Source: Oncomelania hupensis
Lineage: Eukaryota; Mollusca; Gastropoda; Littorinimorpha; Pomatiopsidae
DNA: 64,000 nucleotides
Assembly: GCA_036898135.1 (NCBI GenBank)
Contig: CM072519.1
Span: 70,029,118 to 70,093,117 of the forward strand
Direction of reading: 5' to 3'
In this document: positions 1 to 10,330 of the stretch, one piece after another
Layout: each line of letters opens with the position of its first letter
Position numbering within the stretch: position 1 is the stretch's first letter
Made by a program: the position numbers and the translations under genes
Notes under the pieces: model-generated
The model's input: the letters and a program-made list of their open reading frames with translations, nothing else
What the model was told of the DNA's origin: nothing
Database searches by the model: none

Positions 1-1
1 G

Positions 2-3000
2 AACAGGATGGGGATGTATTTGGACAGATGGGTGGATTTGTCTGAGAAAGAAGGAAAATCAGGTGAGCTGAAAGATTTAATTCTCATGGACAAAATGTTG
101 GAGATAGTGTCTCAAGAGGAGGCAAGATTTATTAGGGAGAGAAACCCTACGTGTGTGGACGAAGTGGTGGTCCATGCTCAAACGTATGAAGATGCGCAGA
201 ATGCTGGAGGTCCGTTAGCAACGAGGCGGCCCATTGGACCCAGTGCTAGAATGGATAACCGTCCCAGGGTTAACCAGCAAACGCAGAATTCGAACATGGG
301 ACAACGACGTAATGGAGGGGTGAGTGGTCAAGCGACAGGTCCTGGTAACGCGGGTGCGTCAGGAATAAACAAGTCACAGCAAAACTTCAAGGGATGTTTT
401 CGATGCGGAGGCCCACATTTGATGAGGGATTGCCAAAAGGCAAATGTGAATAGAAACAGACCAAACTCAAACCTAGCGTCAGCTGTTGTGAATGCGGTCA
501 ACGTGACCCAGGAACAGAAACCGTGTAATCGATGTAGTGAAGACGGCTATGAACCGAACTGTGAGTTGAAAGTGGATGGAGTAAAGGCTCAAGGTATTCG
601 GGATACAGGGGCCAGTAGCATATTGGTGGATTCAAGTTTAGTTTCCCCAAGCAAGTATACGGGCGAGTACCAAAACGTGACACTTGCAGATTCATCCAAG
701 CGAAAGAAAGTGCCCATTGCTGTGGTGAATTTGGAAACTCCGTTTTTCGTTGGAGAAACGCGTGTTTTGGTTTTGAAGACACTGGTACATCAAGTTCTGA
801 TAGGAAATAGCAGAAAGATGACAGACGGGACTGAGGTCAAAGTTCCATTGTTTCCGTTAGTAGAGCAACCGGAGGAACAAGTTGTAGCACCGGTACAAAC
901 CAGGTTGCAGGAGAAGCAACAAGCGCAAGCCAAGCCGTGGATTCCTAAGCAGATTGACTTAGGGCAAATACGTCCTGAAGATCTATCTAAGGAACAGAAG
1001 GCAGACCCGACTTTAGGAAAGATTCGGGAAAGGGCAGAGCTAGGGCTCAAGCAAGAAACCCACTACGAGTGGAAGAAAGACATTTTGTACAGAGTTTACA
1101 TGAGTGAAGGTAAACCATGTAGACAAGTGGTAGTGCCAGAACGGTACCGATCAGATGTGCTCAAATTAGCTCATGATACACCGATGGCAGGACATCAAGG
1201 AGTACGCCGAACTCGCGACCGGATATGGCGTGATTTCTATTGGCCGGGTATATGTGGTGACGTCAAACGTTATTGTGCGTCATGTGACGTGTGTCAGAGG
1301 AGCACGAGGAAGGGGGCCACTAGGAAGGTCCCGATGAAAAGCATGCCGCTTATCAGCACACCTTTCGAGCGAGTTGGGGTAGATATCATTGGTCCGATAC
1401 TACCAGCGTCCAGCAGGGGTCATCGATACATATTGACCATGGTTGACTATGCCACGCGGTATGTAGAAGCGACACCTCTGAAGGATATTAGAGCAGAGAC
1501 AGTGAGCGAGGCGTTGTGGATCTATTGGACCAGGATGGGAATTCCTAAGGAAGTGATCACAGATAGGGGTACCCAATTTACCAGCGAAATCATGGAGAGA
1601 GTGAACAAGCTTCTCAACATAAAGGGGATACATACTACACCCTTTCACCCACAAACAAATGGTTTGACGGAGAAGTTTAATGCTACACTCAAGGACATGA
1701 TGAAGAGACTTTGTCAAGAACAGCCCAAAGACTGGGACAAGTTTTTGCCAGCGTTATTATTTGCTTACAGGGAGGTACCGCAAGAAAGCTTGCAATTTTC
1801 GCCTTTTGAACTGTTGTATGGGCGTGAAGTACGAGGGCCTATGCAGGTTCTACGTCAGGTGTGGACAAACGAGGATGCAGGAGAAGAAGTGCGATCCACG
1901 ATTAGTCATATCACGGATCTCACGAACAAAATCGAGAAAACTTGTGAGATTGCCAAGAACAACCTCAGCAAGGCAGCGCTCAGGTACACGAGGGTGTACG
2001 ACAAAAAGGCCAAAGACAGAAAATTTGAGGTCGGGGACAAAGTTTTGCTATTGTTGCCCGCCAAGCACAACAAGCTGCAGCTAACGTGGAAAGGTCCTTA
2101 TCCAGTTGTGGAGAAAGTGGGCAGCTGCAACTACAGAATCAAGATAAGGGGACATGAAAAACTGCTACATGCGAATTTGCTGAAATTGTACGTCGAACGT
2201 GACGGAAAGCAAACAGGAACGGATGAAGCACAGCCAAACGCGGTGGTCATGGAGACAGATGAGGAGGAAGTGAGCGTTGTGGTTGACGATGTGTACGATG
2301 AAGAGATGGGAGCACTAGGCATAGATCGTTTTCCCATGCTTACATTGCATGCAAAAGAAGGTCCCAGAGACGTGAAGATCAACCCTGAGTTGGACGAGCA
2401 CAAACAGGCTGAAATCTTGTCTATTTGCGATAGGAGAGAAAAGGTGCTTAAAGACATACCAGGGAAATGTAAAATCGAAGAATGTGAATTCAAACTTACG
2501 TCAAAAGAGCCAGTGCATGTGAGGCAATACCCGCTACCATTTGCGCAGGTAGAAACAGTGAAGAAAGAAGTCATTGACATGTTGGAGTTGGGGGTCATAG
2601 AACCAACAGTGTCGCCTTACAATAGTCCGATTGTGTTGGCGAAGAAGAAGGATGGTGAAATACGTTTCTGTATTGACTATAGAAGCCTCAACAAGCAGGT
2701 AGAGTTCGATTCGGAACCTATTCCTGATGTGCCACAAATCTTTGCAAAATTGCAGAAAGCACGCTATTTGTCAAAGATAGACTTGACGAAAGGGTATTGG
2801 CAGATACCAGTCAAAGAAGAGGATAAACCGAAGACAGCGTTTAGTACACCCATGGGACAGTACTGTTTCGCTTATCTTCCATTCGGAATCAAGACTGCGA
2901 GTTCTATTTTCACTCGAATGATGCGCAAGCTACTTGAACCTCTCAAGCGTGATGATATTGAACATTTCATTGATGACATCATCATTGCCACTGAAACATG

Positions 3001-3772
3001 GGAACAGCATGTAGAGGCCATTGATGCTGTGTTGAAAAGGTTGGAGGAGGCTGGTCTTACAGCGAAACCCTCAAAGTGCTACTTTGGTTTCGGGGAGTTA
3101 GACTATTTGGGTCATCATGTGGGTGGAGGCACAGTCATGCCTGATGATGACAAAACAGAGAAAATCAGGTCAGCCAGCAGACCGATCACAAAGAAGGAAG
3201 TCAGAGCATTCTTAGGACTAGTGGGGTTCTACAGGAAATACATCAGCAACTATGCGGAAATCAGCGCTCCGTTGACTGATTTGACGAAGAAAGGTCTACC
3301 AGAAAAAGTGGCCTGGGATGAAAAATGTGAAGCAGCATTCGTTAAACTCAAAGATTGCTTGGTAAGCAAACCAGTGTTATTGCTACCTGACGTCAGCAAG
3401 CCATTTACTCTGAGGAGTGACGCATCAGATGTTGCAGTGGGAGCAGTTTTACTGCAAGATCAAGGGCAAGGGTTACAGCCAGTAGCCTATGCAAGCAAGA
3501 AGCTTAACCGTGCAGAGAAAAACTACTCGACCATCGAAAAGGAGTGTTTGGGAGTGGTATGGGCTGTCAAGAAATTTGAACAGTACCTGTATTCAACACA
3601 TTTCACTTTGGAGACAGACCACCAACCACTCACATATTTGCAGAAAACCAAGACTGAGAATGGTCGACTAATGAGGTGGGCTCTCCAGCTGCAACAGTAT
3701 TCTTTCACAGTCAAAGTTATCAAAGGGAAAGACAATGTTGGCGCAGACTATTTGAGTCGATTGCACTTGTAA
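2..3772 (+). CDS. Gmr1-type Ty3/gypsy retrotransposon polyprotein (5' end cut by window edge)
   Basis: This is one open frame of about 1,256 codons, open to the window edge, so the Gag N-terminus is missing. Numbering from the Met at base 8, the order is: Gag tail; CCHC zinc knuckle CFRCGGPHLMRDC (about 129-141); aspartic protease with DTGAS (about 199-203); integrase zinc-binding HHCC region (about 389-430); integrase core with D459, D519 and E555; a GPY/F-like region (LTWKGPYPVV); reverse transcriptase with catalytic FIDD (D989, D990); and RNase H (RSDAS near 1137, later TDHQPL). Placing integrase before RT is the reverse of ordinary Ty3/gypsy order and is the hallmark of the Gmr1-like clade. 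RT and RNase H similarity is clearly gypsy-type, not copia. All catalytic residues that I can check are present and there are no internal stops, so the copy looks young. It replicates via virus-like particles and integrates cDNA. The 5' LTR lies outside the window. Confidence 0.95.
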   Translation, partial: NRMGMYLDRWVDLSEKEGKSGELKDLILMDKMLEIVSQEEARFIRERNPTCVDEVVVHAQTYEDAQNAGGPLATRRPIGPSARMDNRPRVNQQTQNSNMGQRRNGGVSGQATGPGNAGASGINKSQQNFKGCFRCGGPHLMRDCQKANVNRNRPNSNLASAVVNAVNVTQEQKPCNRCSEDGYEPNCELKVDGVKAQGIRDTGASSILVDSSLVSPSKYTGEYQNVTLADSSKRKKVPIAVVNLETPFFVGETRVLVLKTLVHQVLIGNSRKMTDGTEVKVPLFPLVEQPEEQVVAPVQTRLQEKQQAQAKPWIPKQIDLGQIRPEDLSKEQKADPTLGKIRERAELGLKQETHYEWKKDILYRVYMSEGKPCRQVVVPERYRSDVLKLAHDTPMAGHQGVRRTRDRIWRDFYWPGICGDVKRYCASCDVCQRSTRKGATRKVPMKSMPLISTPFERVGVDIIGPILPASSRGHRYILTMVDYATRYVEATPLKDIRAETVSEALWIYWTRMGIPKEVITDRGTQFTSEIMERVNKLLNIKGIHTTPFHPQTNGLTEKFNATLKDMMKRLCQEQPKDWDKFLPALLFAYREVPQESLQFSPFELLYGREVRGPMQVLRQVWTNEDAGEEVRSTISHITDLTNKIEKTCEIAKNNLSKAALRYTRVYDKKAKDRKFEVGDKVLLLLPAKHNKLQLTWKGPYPVVEKVGSCNYRIKIRGHEKLLHANLLKLYVERDGKQTGTDEAQPNAVVMETDEEEVSVVVDDVYDEEMGALGIDRFPMLTLHAKEGPRDVKINPELDEHKQAEILSICDRREKVLKDIPGKCKIEECEFKLTSKEPVHVRQYPLPFAQVETVKKEVIDMLELGVIEPTVSPYNSPIVLAKKKDGEIRFCIDYRSLNKQVEFDSEPIPDVPQIFAKLQKARYLSKIDLTKGYWQIPVKEEDKPKTAFSTPMGQYCFAYLPFGIKTASSIFTRMMRKLLEPLKRDDIEHFIDDIIIATETWEQHVEAIDAVLKRLEEAGLTAKPSKCYFGFGELDYLGHHVGGGTVMPDDDKTEKIRSASRPITKKEVRAFLGLVGFYRKYISNYAEISAPLTDLTKKGLPEKVAWDEKCEAAFVKLKDCLVSKPVLLLPDVSKPFTLRSDASDVAVGAVLLQDQGQGLQPVAYASKKLNRAEKNYSTIEKECLGVVWAVKKFEQYLYSTHFTLETDHQPLTYLQKTKTENGRLMRWALQLQQYSFTVKVIKGKDNVGADYLSRLHL

Positions 3773-3802
3773 AAGAATAGCTTAAACATGGATGTTTCAG
3801 CT

Positions 3803-3817
3803 CAAGAGGAGGGGCGT
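3803..3817 (+). promoter_or_regulatory. Polypurine tract (plus-strand primer)
   Basis: The purine run AAGAGGAGGGG lies about 30 bases after the polyprotein stop and just before a TGT-starting sequence. This is where the plus-strand primer and 3' LTR boundary of a Ty3/gypsy element are expected. The exact boundary is inferred. Confidence 0.6.
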
Positions 3818-3818
3818 A

Positions 3819-5200
3819 ATGTCGCGAAACGAAACGCTCGCGAGTATTTTTATTTTTCCAAGTGCAAATTGTTGTATAGAGTGCCTGTGCTAGATTTAGA
3901 AATATGACGTCAATCTTGCTGCGTGTCAATCGCCATTTTTTTTATTCCTGGAAAAGAATAAAATGGACGATTTTTTTTCGATAATTCTTTTGTGTGAAAG
4001 ATTGTGATTAATGCCAATAATAAAATTTTAGGGAAAGAAAAGAGGTTGTGAACTATTAATTTTATAAAATATAATATTTGAGGTGATAGGTAATTTGTTT
4101 GCGTTGGGAAATTTTCATTGGTTGTTTTAATGATAAAAGTATGGTAACCTTAGTAAAATGAAACAGAGGCGAAATCGGTTAGGAAAACTGTCAATCAGTT
4201 GGGAAAGATATCTAGACTGGACAGGGAGGATTCTACCCAAGCTCCGAGGCAACTTATTCTGTGGGGTGCCAACGACAGTTTAGCTGGAGGCTGAATGATG
4301 TCAGATGTGGTTGGGCCAGGAAGATAGTTGTTCCTCGACGTTTGATCAGCTTTAGCTGAAATTCTGGCACCGTAGGGTAAATATTTAGATTTTTCTTCAT
4401 TCAAGATCATTTCCCAAGAAGATTGAAAAGTGTGATGATTTGTTCATTGAATATATGTGTTTTTCAGAGGAGGAAAATAGTTTGTTCATTGAATGCATTG
4501 TTTTCCAGAGTAGTGAGATAGTTTGTTCATTGAATGCATTTCTTTTCCAGAGAAAGATATTTGGTTCGTCTGAATGCAGTTGGTTTTCAGGGGACTGATG
4601 TGTTGATTAATCGTAACATGTTTTTCCAAGCAGAGCCGGACCTGAAGGAGTTTAAGTTTGTATGGAAATAATTTTCATGCAAATATCTAAGACTAGTTTT
4701 GTTCGGCAGGTGTTTTTATTCTGCGGTATGAATCGTCTTGGATCTACGTGACGATGTCATCTTTGTGACTGGCACTGGATTCTGCGATGACGTCTGGCTT
4801 ATGATCGGAGTGACTGATTCTGAGATGGAAGTGTACGTTAACGAGGGCTACAGAAGTCACTGGTGGGTCATGGACAGCCTTTAGATCTAACGGCGACATC
4901 GACGTCAAGTTCCAGCTCCTATTAACTTTTCTACAACTCATCTAAAGACTGGTTTCTTCATTTGTTAACAACGATTTCAACGAGGACTTTATAAGAAGCT
5001 AAGTAAAAAAACAATCGAACTTTATTTTCGGTAACCACGACAAAAGTATCGCCAAATTATCGTTCCGATCTCGAAGAAAAAATGAACGGAATATAATAAA
5101 ATACTCGAACTTGGAAAAATGTGTTATGTGTTTGTGAAGTGTTGGAATGAAATGGTGTACCTTAGGTTTTTTTATTGAAATAAAACCATGTTCTGGGGTA
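3819..5200 (+). mobile_element. Probable 3' LTR of the Gmr1-type element (right edge uncertain)
   Basis: The sequence after the polypurine tract begins TGTCGCG, as an LTR should. It is non-coding and AT-rich, with AATAAA-like polyadenylation signals near 3957, 4019, 5094 and 5181. The 5' LTR is not in the window, so the right end cannot be fixed by comparison. Anything between about 4.4 and 5.2 kb is possible. Confidence 0.5.
4437..4592 (+). repeat. 42-bp tandem repeat inside the putative LTR
   Basis: About four diverging copies with a period of 41-42 bp are visible at 4441, 4483, 4524 and about 4563. Each has TGTTCATTGAATGCA-like sequence followed by TTTTYCAG. Repeats in LTRs often act as enhancers, but no function is shown here. 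Confidence 0.7.
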
Positions 5201-5211
5201 AGTCATGAAAG

Positions 5212-5368
5212 TCAAGGTAGTCCTTCATCAGTAGTGATCACCCAGCAACACCCAGGTTTGCGACACAGGCCGTCAGCGGGGTTTGAACCACTGCTTGCAC
5301 AAGCTGCAATGTGATGGCCTGACATTGGTGTACACTGAGTACAGCACTGAGCCAACTGCGCTCCCTAT
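5212..5368 (-). mobile_element. tRNA-derived SINE fragment
   Basis: On the minus strand the segment opens GGGAGCGCAGTTGGCTCAGT (box A-like, near 5349-5368) and has GTGGTTCAAACCC (box B-like, near 5278-5290). The spacing is larger than in a tRNA and the stems do not close, so this is a tRNA-derived SINE head, not a tRNA gene. The family is not recognised. Confidence 0.5.
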
Positions 5369-5518
5369 GTTTTACTGTAAACACTGTGCCTTACGTTAAT
5401 AATACCTTCCGCCCAAACAATTGGTAAATAATCAATGCTTACAACACCGTATGCAGTAATGCATTTAACAGGGTTCACTGGTACTTTGGTATTAATTTCA
5501 TGTGCTCTAATGGGATTT

Positions 5519-5703
5519 AAGGACTGCAATTGTTTGACTTGACTTGACTCGACTTGACTTGATTTGACTCAACTTAACTTGACTTGACTTCATTTGACTC
5601 GACTCAACTCGACTCGATTTGATTCGACTTAACTCGACTCGACTTGACTTGACTAGACTAGACTTAACTTGACTGGACTTAACTGGACTTGACTTGACTT
5701 GTG
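5519..5703. repeat. (GACTT)n pentanucleotide array
   Basis: Degenerate GACTT/GACTC units run for about 185 bp. The long minus-strand frame across it is a consequence of the repeat and not a gene. Confidence 0.9.
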
Positions 5704-5795
5704 TCATTTACTAAAGGAACCCACTTGGACTGGACCACTCCCTCTGGACAGATCTTTTTAAAAATCACAGTTAGTGCTACACCACTGAAAAAAGC

Positions 5796-5797
5796 TC

Positions 5798-5833
<36 letters not shown>
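5796..5833. repeat. (AAC)n microsatellite
   Basis: About 12 AAC units adjoin the tail end of the SINE-A copy that follows, as expected for a SINE A-rich tail. Confidence 0.9.
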
Positions 5834-5848
5834 CTCTTTTCAAAGTAT

Positions 5849-6083
5849 GAATGAACATTGAGGTTTAACGTCTACACGCACCAGTGGTGATACAGCAGAC
5901 GGGGATAACCATCCCAGGGAAAGAGGGGTAGGGACCTGAATCAACACTGAACCACCAGAGCAATCATACTGCTAAAATGGACGGTGAAAAATGGCCACAT
6001 TTTATATCGCCCACCACGGGATTCGAACCTGGATCATCGGTGTTCCAGGCGAACGCTCTACTACTTGAGCTACGGCGGTGGGA
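5849..6083 (-). mobile_element. SINE-A copy 1 (tRNA-derived)
   Basis: Read on the minus strand it starts CCGTAGCTCAAGTAG (box A), then AGGTTCGAATCCCGTGG (box B) and GGGCGATATAAAATGTGGCC. It ends with GTAGACGTTAAACCTCAATG. The second copy at 11,338-11,572 matches along its whole length. Pol III boxes drive transcription of such SINEs, which move using a LINE's enzymes. Confidence 0.85.
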
Positions 6084-6777
6084 CTTCCAAAGTATAGTTA
6101 TTGGTTGTTGGGGGTTTTCTCCGGGTACTCCGGTTTGCTCCCCCAGCAAAATTTCAAAATAAATCACAAATAATATTATGTAGGTTGGGTTTGGGCGCGC
6201 CACAGGCTGCGACTACGCCTTCCCCAGGGGGAGGAGGCCCAGAGTTTCCCGATAGAAAGGGATAATAAACTGCAACACAAAACAACAACAACAACAACAA
6301 CAACAAAAGACGTTATTAAACAACCAACCAATTAACAACAAAAAAGAAGAAATCAGGAGTTTTAGGATAGTTTTCAAGAAAAAGCGTATGTGACTGGTAT
6401 AGCGAAGAAAATATTGATAGAACAGATTAGAAACGAGAAAGAACAAATGAGAATGACAGCAACAAAGGTACAAGTGATTGGTGACGGTTTCATTGATCGT
6501 AACGGTAGCCTTTCGAACTGGTCGCAGTATGTAACTAGCGGAATGGCACTGTTAATACCTTTATAAGGAAAGACAAATAGTTGGAGTGGAAATCTTTTTG
6601 TATCATTTGATATTGGGAAAGAGAATTGAAGTGAACTTATTATGTTTTGTGGCTATTTTAGATTCAGTGAAGTATATTGTTTTGGAAGGCAATTAACTGT
6701 AGGTTATTTACATAGCATTTCTCGTACAGTTTTGCTACTATTTTTCTCATTATTTAATGAGAAACCCGTTTTCTCAA
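6084..6777. other. Non-coding; mixed unclassified repeat pieces
   Basis: No gene is seen. It contains a GGTTTTCTCCGGGTACTCCGG motif (6113-6133) that recurs in related form at about 12,690 and 63,800, a short (CAA)n at 6281-6307, and a stretch (about 6340-6470) resembling 27,335-27,480. Confidence 0.5.
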
Positions 6778-6787
6778 TATTTCATGT
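6778..6787. repeat. Target-site duplication of GGATA-LINE copy 1 (left)
   Basis: TATTTCATGT is repeated exactly at 7272-7281 on the far side of the insertion. Confidence 0.8.
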
Positions 6788-7271
6788 CCTATCCTATCCC
6801 TATCCTATCCTGTCCCGTAACTCGGAGGTCGTAAGGGCACCACAGATGATCGTTTAACCAGCATACTCCATCTTTTTCTGTCCTCAGCAGCCCTGATGGC
6901 TTCGCTCAGTGTCAAACCAGTCCATTCTCGAATGTTGTCCTCCCACCTCTTTTTCGGTCTCCCTCTTCTTCTACATCCTTGCACTGTGCCTTGCAGGATG
7001 GTCTTTGCAAGACCTGATGATCTGGTGACGTGGCCATACCATCGGAGTCTCCGTTTCTTCACCACTGTGAGCAGGTCATCGTGTTGTCCAATGGCTTGTG
7101 TGATGGTCCGTCGGACTTCGTCGTTGGTGATGTGTTGGGTATAGGAAATGCCCAGAAGTCTTCTGACGCACCTCATCTCCATGCTTTGTATTCTTCGTTG
7201 TAGATCTGCTGTGAGGGTCCATGCTTCGCAAGCATATAGGAAGATGGAGATGACAAGGGAGCGCAGCAGTT
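6788..7271 (-). mobile_element. GGATA-LINE copy 1, 5'-truncated
   Basis: The minus strand encodes the LINE ORF2 C-terminus (MEMRCVRRLLGISYTQ, KKRRLRWYGHVTRSSGLA, RPKKRWEDNIREWTGLTL) and ends in a GGATAG-rich 3' tail at about 6788-6812. It is flanked by the direct repeat TATTTCATGT (6778-6787 and 7272-7281), a 10-bp target-site duplication. The coding end is open, so the copy is fairly recent. Confidence 0.9.
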
Positions 7272-7281
7272 TATTTCATGT

Positions 7282-7398
7282 AATAATAGTAATCCCGTTT
7301 TTTCATTATTTAATGTAATAACAGTAAACCCGTTTTCTCATTATTTAATGTAATAACAGTAAACCCGTTTTCTCATTATTTAATGTAATAACAGTAAA
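7282..7398. repeat. 35-bp tandem repeat, about 3.3 copies
   Basis: The unit contains CATTATTTAATGTAATAACA and AAACCCGTTTTCT. A related piece lies left of the LINE insertion (about 6746-6776), so GGATA-LINE copy 1 split a pre-existing array. Confidence 0.8.
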
Positions 7399-7840
7399 TT
7401 CGCTTTCGCCAAAAAATAAACAAATTCTTTGTCTTGAGGCTAGTGTTGGACGGAATGTTGCAATAACATTCTTCAAGCGCTATTATCTTCTATGACATTT
7501 GAGTAACCTTTAGTAAAATACATATTTCTATTTCTTCTGCTTGTATATTTAGTCTATGCTTAAAGGCTATATAGGGCAATTTAAGTGTCGTTTCAATAAA
7601 AGAATACTGACCTTAGTCCAAATGCCATCTTTCAGTCAGATGTAGTGACGTGATAATGCATTTGTACAACGCTTTGAATTGGGCAGGTTTTATTATATAA
7701 CAGAATCACAACTGACGTAGAATAATTATTTCATAATCGATTCTTCAATACTGACGAATTGAATTAGGGGATACGTACTGTGCTTCAATGTTATCTTTCA
7801 AGCAGTGATAATGACATAACATTGTGTGCAGGATAAGGCC
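7399..7840. other. AT-rich non-coding stretch, nothing recognised
   Basis: No convincing reading frame, RNA gene or repeat is visible here. Confidence 0.6.

Positions 7841-7906
<66 letters not shown>
7841..7906. repeat. (AAT)n microsatellite
   Basis: About 22 uninterrupted AAT units. Confidence 0.95.
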
Positions 7907-7907
<1 letters not shown>

Positions 7908-8029
7908 GCTGGCTGTTACCTTTAACCCATTCAGGAAGAAGTGGCGATGCTATTTGTTTTCTAAGAACCACAGTGAAAAAGTAGGCATTCTACAATCACC
8001 ATCAATTGACAATTCTCCTAAGTCTTTTT

Positions 8030-9245
8030 TTCCTCCTTCCTCCTTACTTAAAACCTTCTTCCTCTTCCTTCTCCTCCTTCTTCTCTTTTGTTGTTCTTCT
8101 TCTTCTTCTTCTTCTTCTTCTTCTTCTTCTTCTTCTCCTCCTCCTCCTACTCCTCCTCCTTCTTCTTCTTCCTCCTCCTTCTCCTCGTTCTTCTCTTCTG
8201 TTGTTGTTGCTCTTCTTCTTCTTCACCTCCTCCTCCTCCTCCTCCTTCTTCTTCTTCTTCTTCTTCTTCTTCTCTTTCTTCTTCTTCTTCTCCTTCTCCT
8301 CCTCCTACTCCTTCTTCTTCTTCTTCTTCTTCTTCTTCTTCTTCTTCTTTTTCTCCTTTTTCTCCTTCTTCTTCTTCTTCTTCTTCTTCTTCTTCTTCTT
8401 CTTCTTCTTCTTCTTCTTCTTCTTCTTCTTCTTCTTCTCCTTCTTCTTCTCCATCTTCTCATTCTCCTTCTTCTTCTTCCTTCCTTCTTCTTCTTCTTCT
8501 TCTTCTTCTTCTTCTTCTTCTTCTTCTTCTTCTTCTCCTTCTTCTTCTTCCTTCTTCTTCTTCTTCTCCTTTTTCTTTTCCTTCTTCTTCTTCTTCTTCT
8601 TCTTCTTCTTCTTCTTCTTCTTCTTCTTCTTCTTCTTCTTCTTCTTCTCCTTCTTCTTCTCCTTCTTATTCTCCATCTTCCCCTTCTTCTTCTTCTTCTT
8701 CTTCTTCTTCTTCTTCTTCTTCTTCTTCTTCTTCTTCTTCTTCTTCTTCTTCTTCTTCTTCTCCTCCTTCTTCTTCTTCTCCTTCTTCTCCGTCTTCTTC
8801 TCCTCCTTCTTCTTCTCCCCCTTCTTCTTCTTCTTCTTCTTCTTCTTCTTCTTCTTCTTCTTCTTCTTCTTCTTCTTCTTCTTCTTCTTCTCCTTCTCCT
8901 TCTTATTCCCCTTCTTCCCCTTCTTCTTCTTCTTCTTCTTCTTCTTCTTCTTCTTCTTCTTCTTCTTCTTCTTCTTCTTCTTCTTCTTCTTCTTCTTCTT
9001 CTTCTTCTTCATCTTCTCCTTCTTATTCTCCATCTTCTCCTTCTTCTTCTTCTTCTTCTTCTTCTTCTTCTTCTTCTTCTTCTTCTTCTTCTTCTTCTTC
9101 TTCTCCTTCTTCTTCTCCTTCTTATTCTCCATCTTCCCCTTCTTCTTCTTCTTCTCCTCCTTCTTCTTCTTCTCCTTCTGCTTCTTCTCCGTCTTCTTCT
9201 CCGCCTGCTTCTTCTTCTTCTTCTTCTCCTCCTTCTTCATGTACC

Positions 9246-9291
<46 letters not shown>

Positions 9292-9397
9292 ATTGTTCTT
9301 CTTCTTCTTCTTCTTCTGCTCCTCCTCCTTCTTCTTCTTCTTCTTCTTCTTCTTCTTCTTCTTCTTCTTCTTCTTCTTCTTCTTCTTCTTCTTCTTT
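8030..9397. repeat. 1.35-kb TTC-rich polypyrimidine tract
   Basis: TTC units, interrupted by CTC, TCC and occasional TAT or CAT, continue for about 1,350 bp. The plus strand is almost purely pyrimidine. A pure (TTG)n block interrupts it at 9247-9292. All six frames are open because of the repeat; the poly-Leu, Ser, Phe, Lys and Arg frames are not genes. Long GAA/TTC tracts are known to form triplex DNA and to impede polymerases. Confidence 0.97.
9247..9292. repeat. (TTG)n block
   Basis: About 15 TTG units lie inside the pyrimidine tract and break its strand asymmetry. Confidence 0.9.
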
Positions 9398-9617
9398 CAT
9401 CACCTTAGCAAAATTAAAAAGAATGCTCTCTTCGCCTGAAGACGGGTGCTATTGAGTTGTAAATGGTTTTAATCTCGCGTAGTTGATTTGTTGATCGATG
9501 GCAAACACAAAGCGAGTTTACGCTCAAGTGCAGCAGATGTTGTTGAGTGCAGTCAATTAGGAAAAGAATGGGAGAAGACTGAACATTGAGAGAGGAGCAG
9601 TGCTTTATTGTATTGCT

Positions 9618-9862
9618 TTTGTATAGCGCTGTTCTTGCTCAAGAGCTGCTCAAGGCGTTGGCCAACACAAAGATGTAACTCAAGCCGCAGGAGACGCCCA
9701 TTTGCTGCCTTTGTGCGCCTCGCCTGACGCCCAGGCCACTGAGCACCATTTGGGGCGACCGGGGACAGGGAAAAAGGGACCTAGTGTTTGCTGAGCGTAA
9801 TTTTGTGGCCTACATTCGCCCGTCTAGGACATGGGCGTCAGGATCTTTAAAGTCCCTGCGTG
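9618..9862 (-). mobile_element. SINE-B copy 1
   Basis: It matches, in reverse orientation, the body of the copy at 43,060-43,500: AGCGCTATAC next to GAGCAGCTCTTGAGC, then the CTGAGCACCAT segment and TCTAGGACATGGGCGTCAGG. The tRNA-like head is missing. Confidence 0.75.
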
Positions 9863-10046
9863 CCAAATTGAGATCTGTTAGTCGATCGACCGGTCGGTCC
9901 GTCGGTGCGTTGTTTGGCAAGTCCACTGAACAGGTTTTGACCAAACTTCATAGAAACATTACCTAGGTGAGTGACACTTTTGAAAATACTGGTTTGGAGA
10001 TGTTTGTAAATACATTTGAATGAGTTGCCATCTTACTTTATATTTT
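9863..10046 (+). repeat. Unclassified interspersed repeat X, copy 1
   Basis: It shares the series GGTCGGTCCGT, then CACTGAACAGGTTTTGACCAA, AGAAACATTACCTAGGT and TTTGAATGAGTTGCCATC with 24,270-24,945. No coding capacity is seen. Confidence 0.6.
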
Positions 10047-10330
10047 CTCTCTCTTTCTGTCTCCACCTCCCCCCACCCCCACCCCCTTTTTTATTTTGCT
10101 CTATTTATTGTTTTTTTTGTTTGTTTTTTTTTCCTCTGGGCTTTATTCGCTTCTTGTCCTCCTTTTCCTTCTTGTCTTTTTTTCTTACTACCTCCCTCCC
10201 TCCCTCCTTCCCCTCCCCTCCCTTCCCCTTAACACAATCCAACACAACCTTCCCCACGTCCTTACTGCTGCTGCTGGTTCGTCTTTATCTTTCTGAAGTC
10301 TGTCCTCCTCCTCTTCTTCTTGTGCCGACA
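10047..10330. repeat. Pyrimidine-rich low-complexity region
   Basis: C- and T-rich sequence without a regular unit. The open frames in it are compositional. Confidence 0.7.

Noticed and set aside
8006..9439. Very long open frames of Leu, Phe, Ser or Lys/Arg repeats
   Set aside because: They are products of TTC/GAA repetition. All six frames are open and there is no non-repetitive coding sequence.
9784..9966. 60-aa frame at the SINE-B / repeat X boundary
   Set aside because: It spans two different repeats and has no protein-like features.
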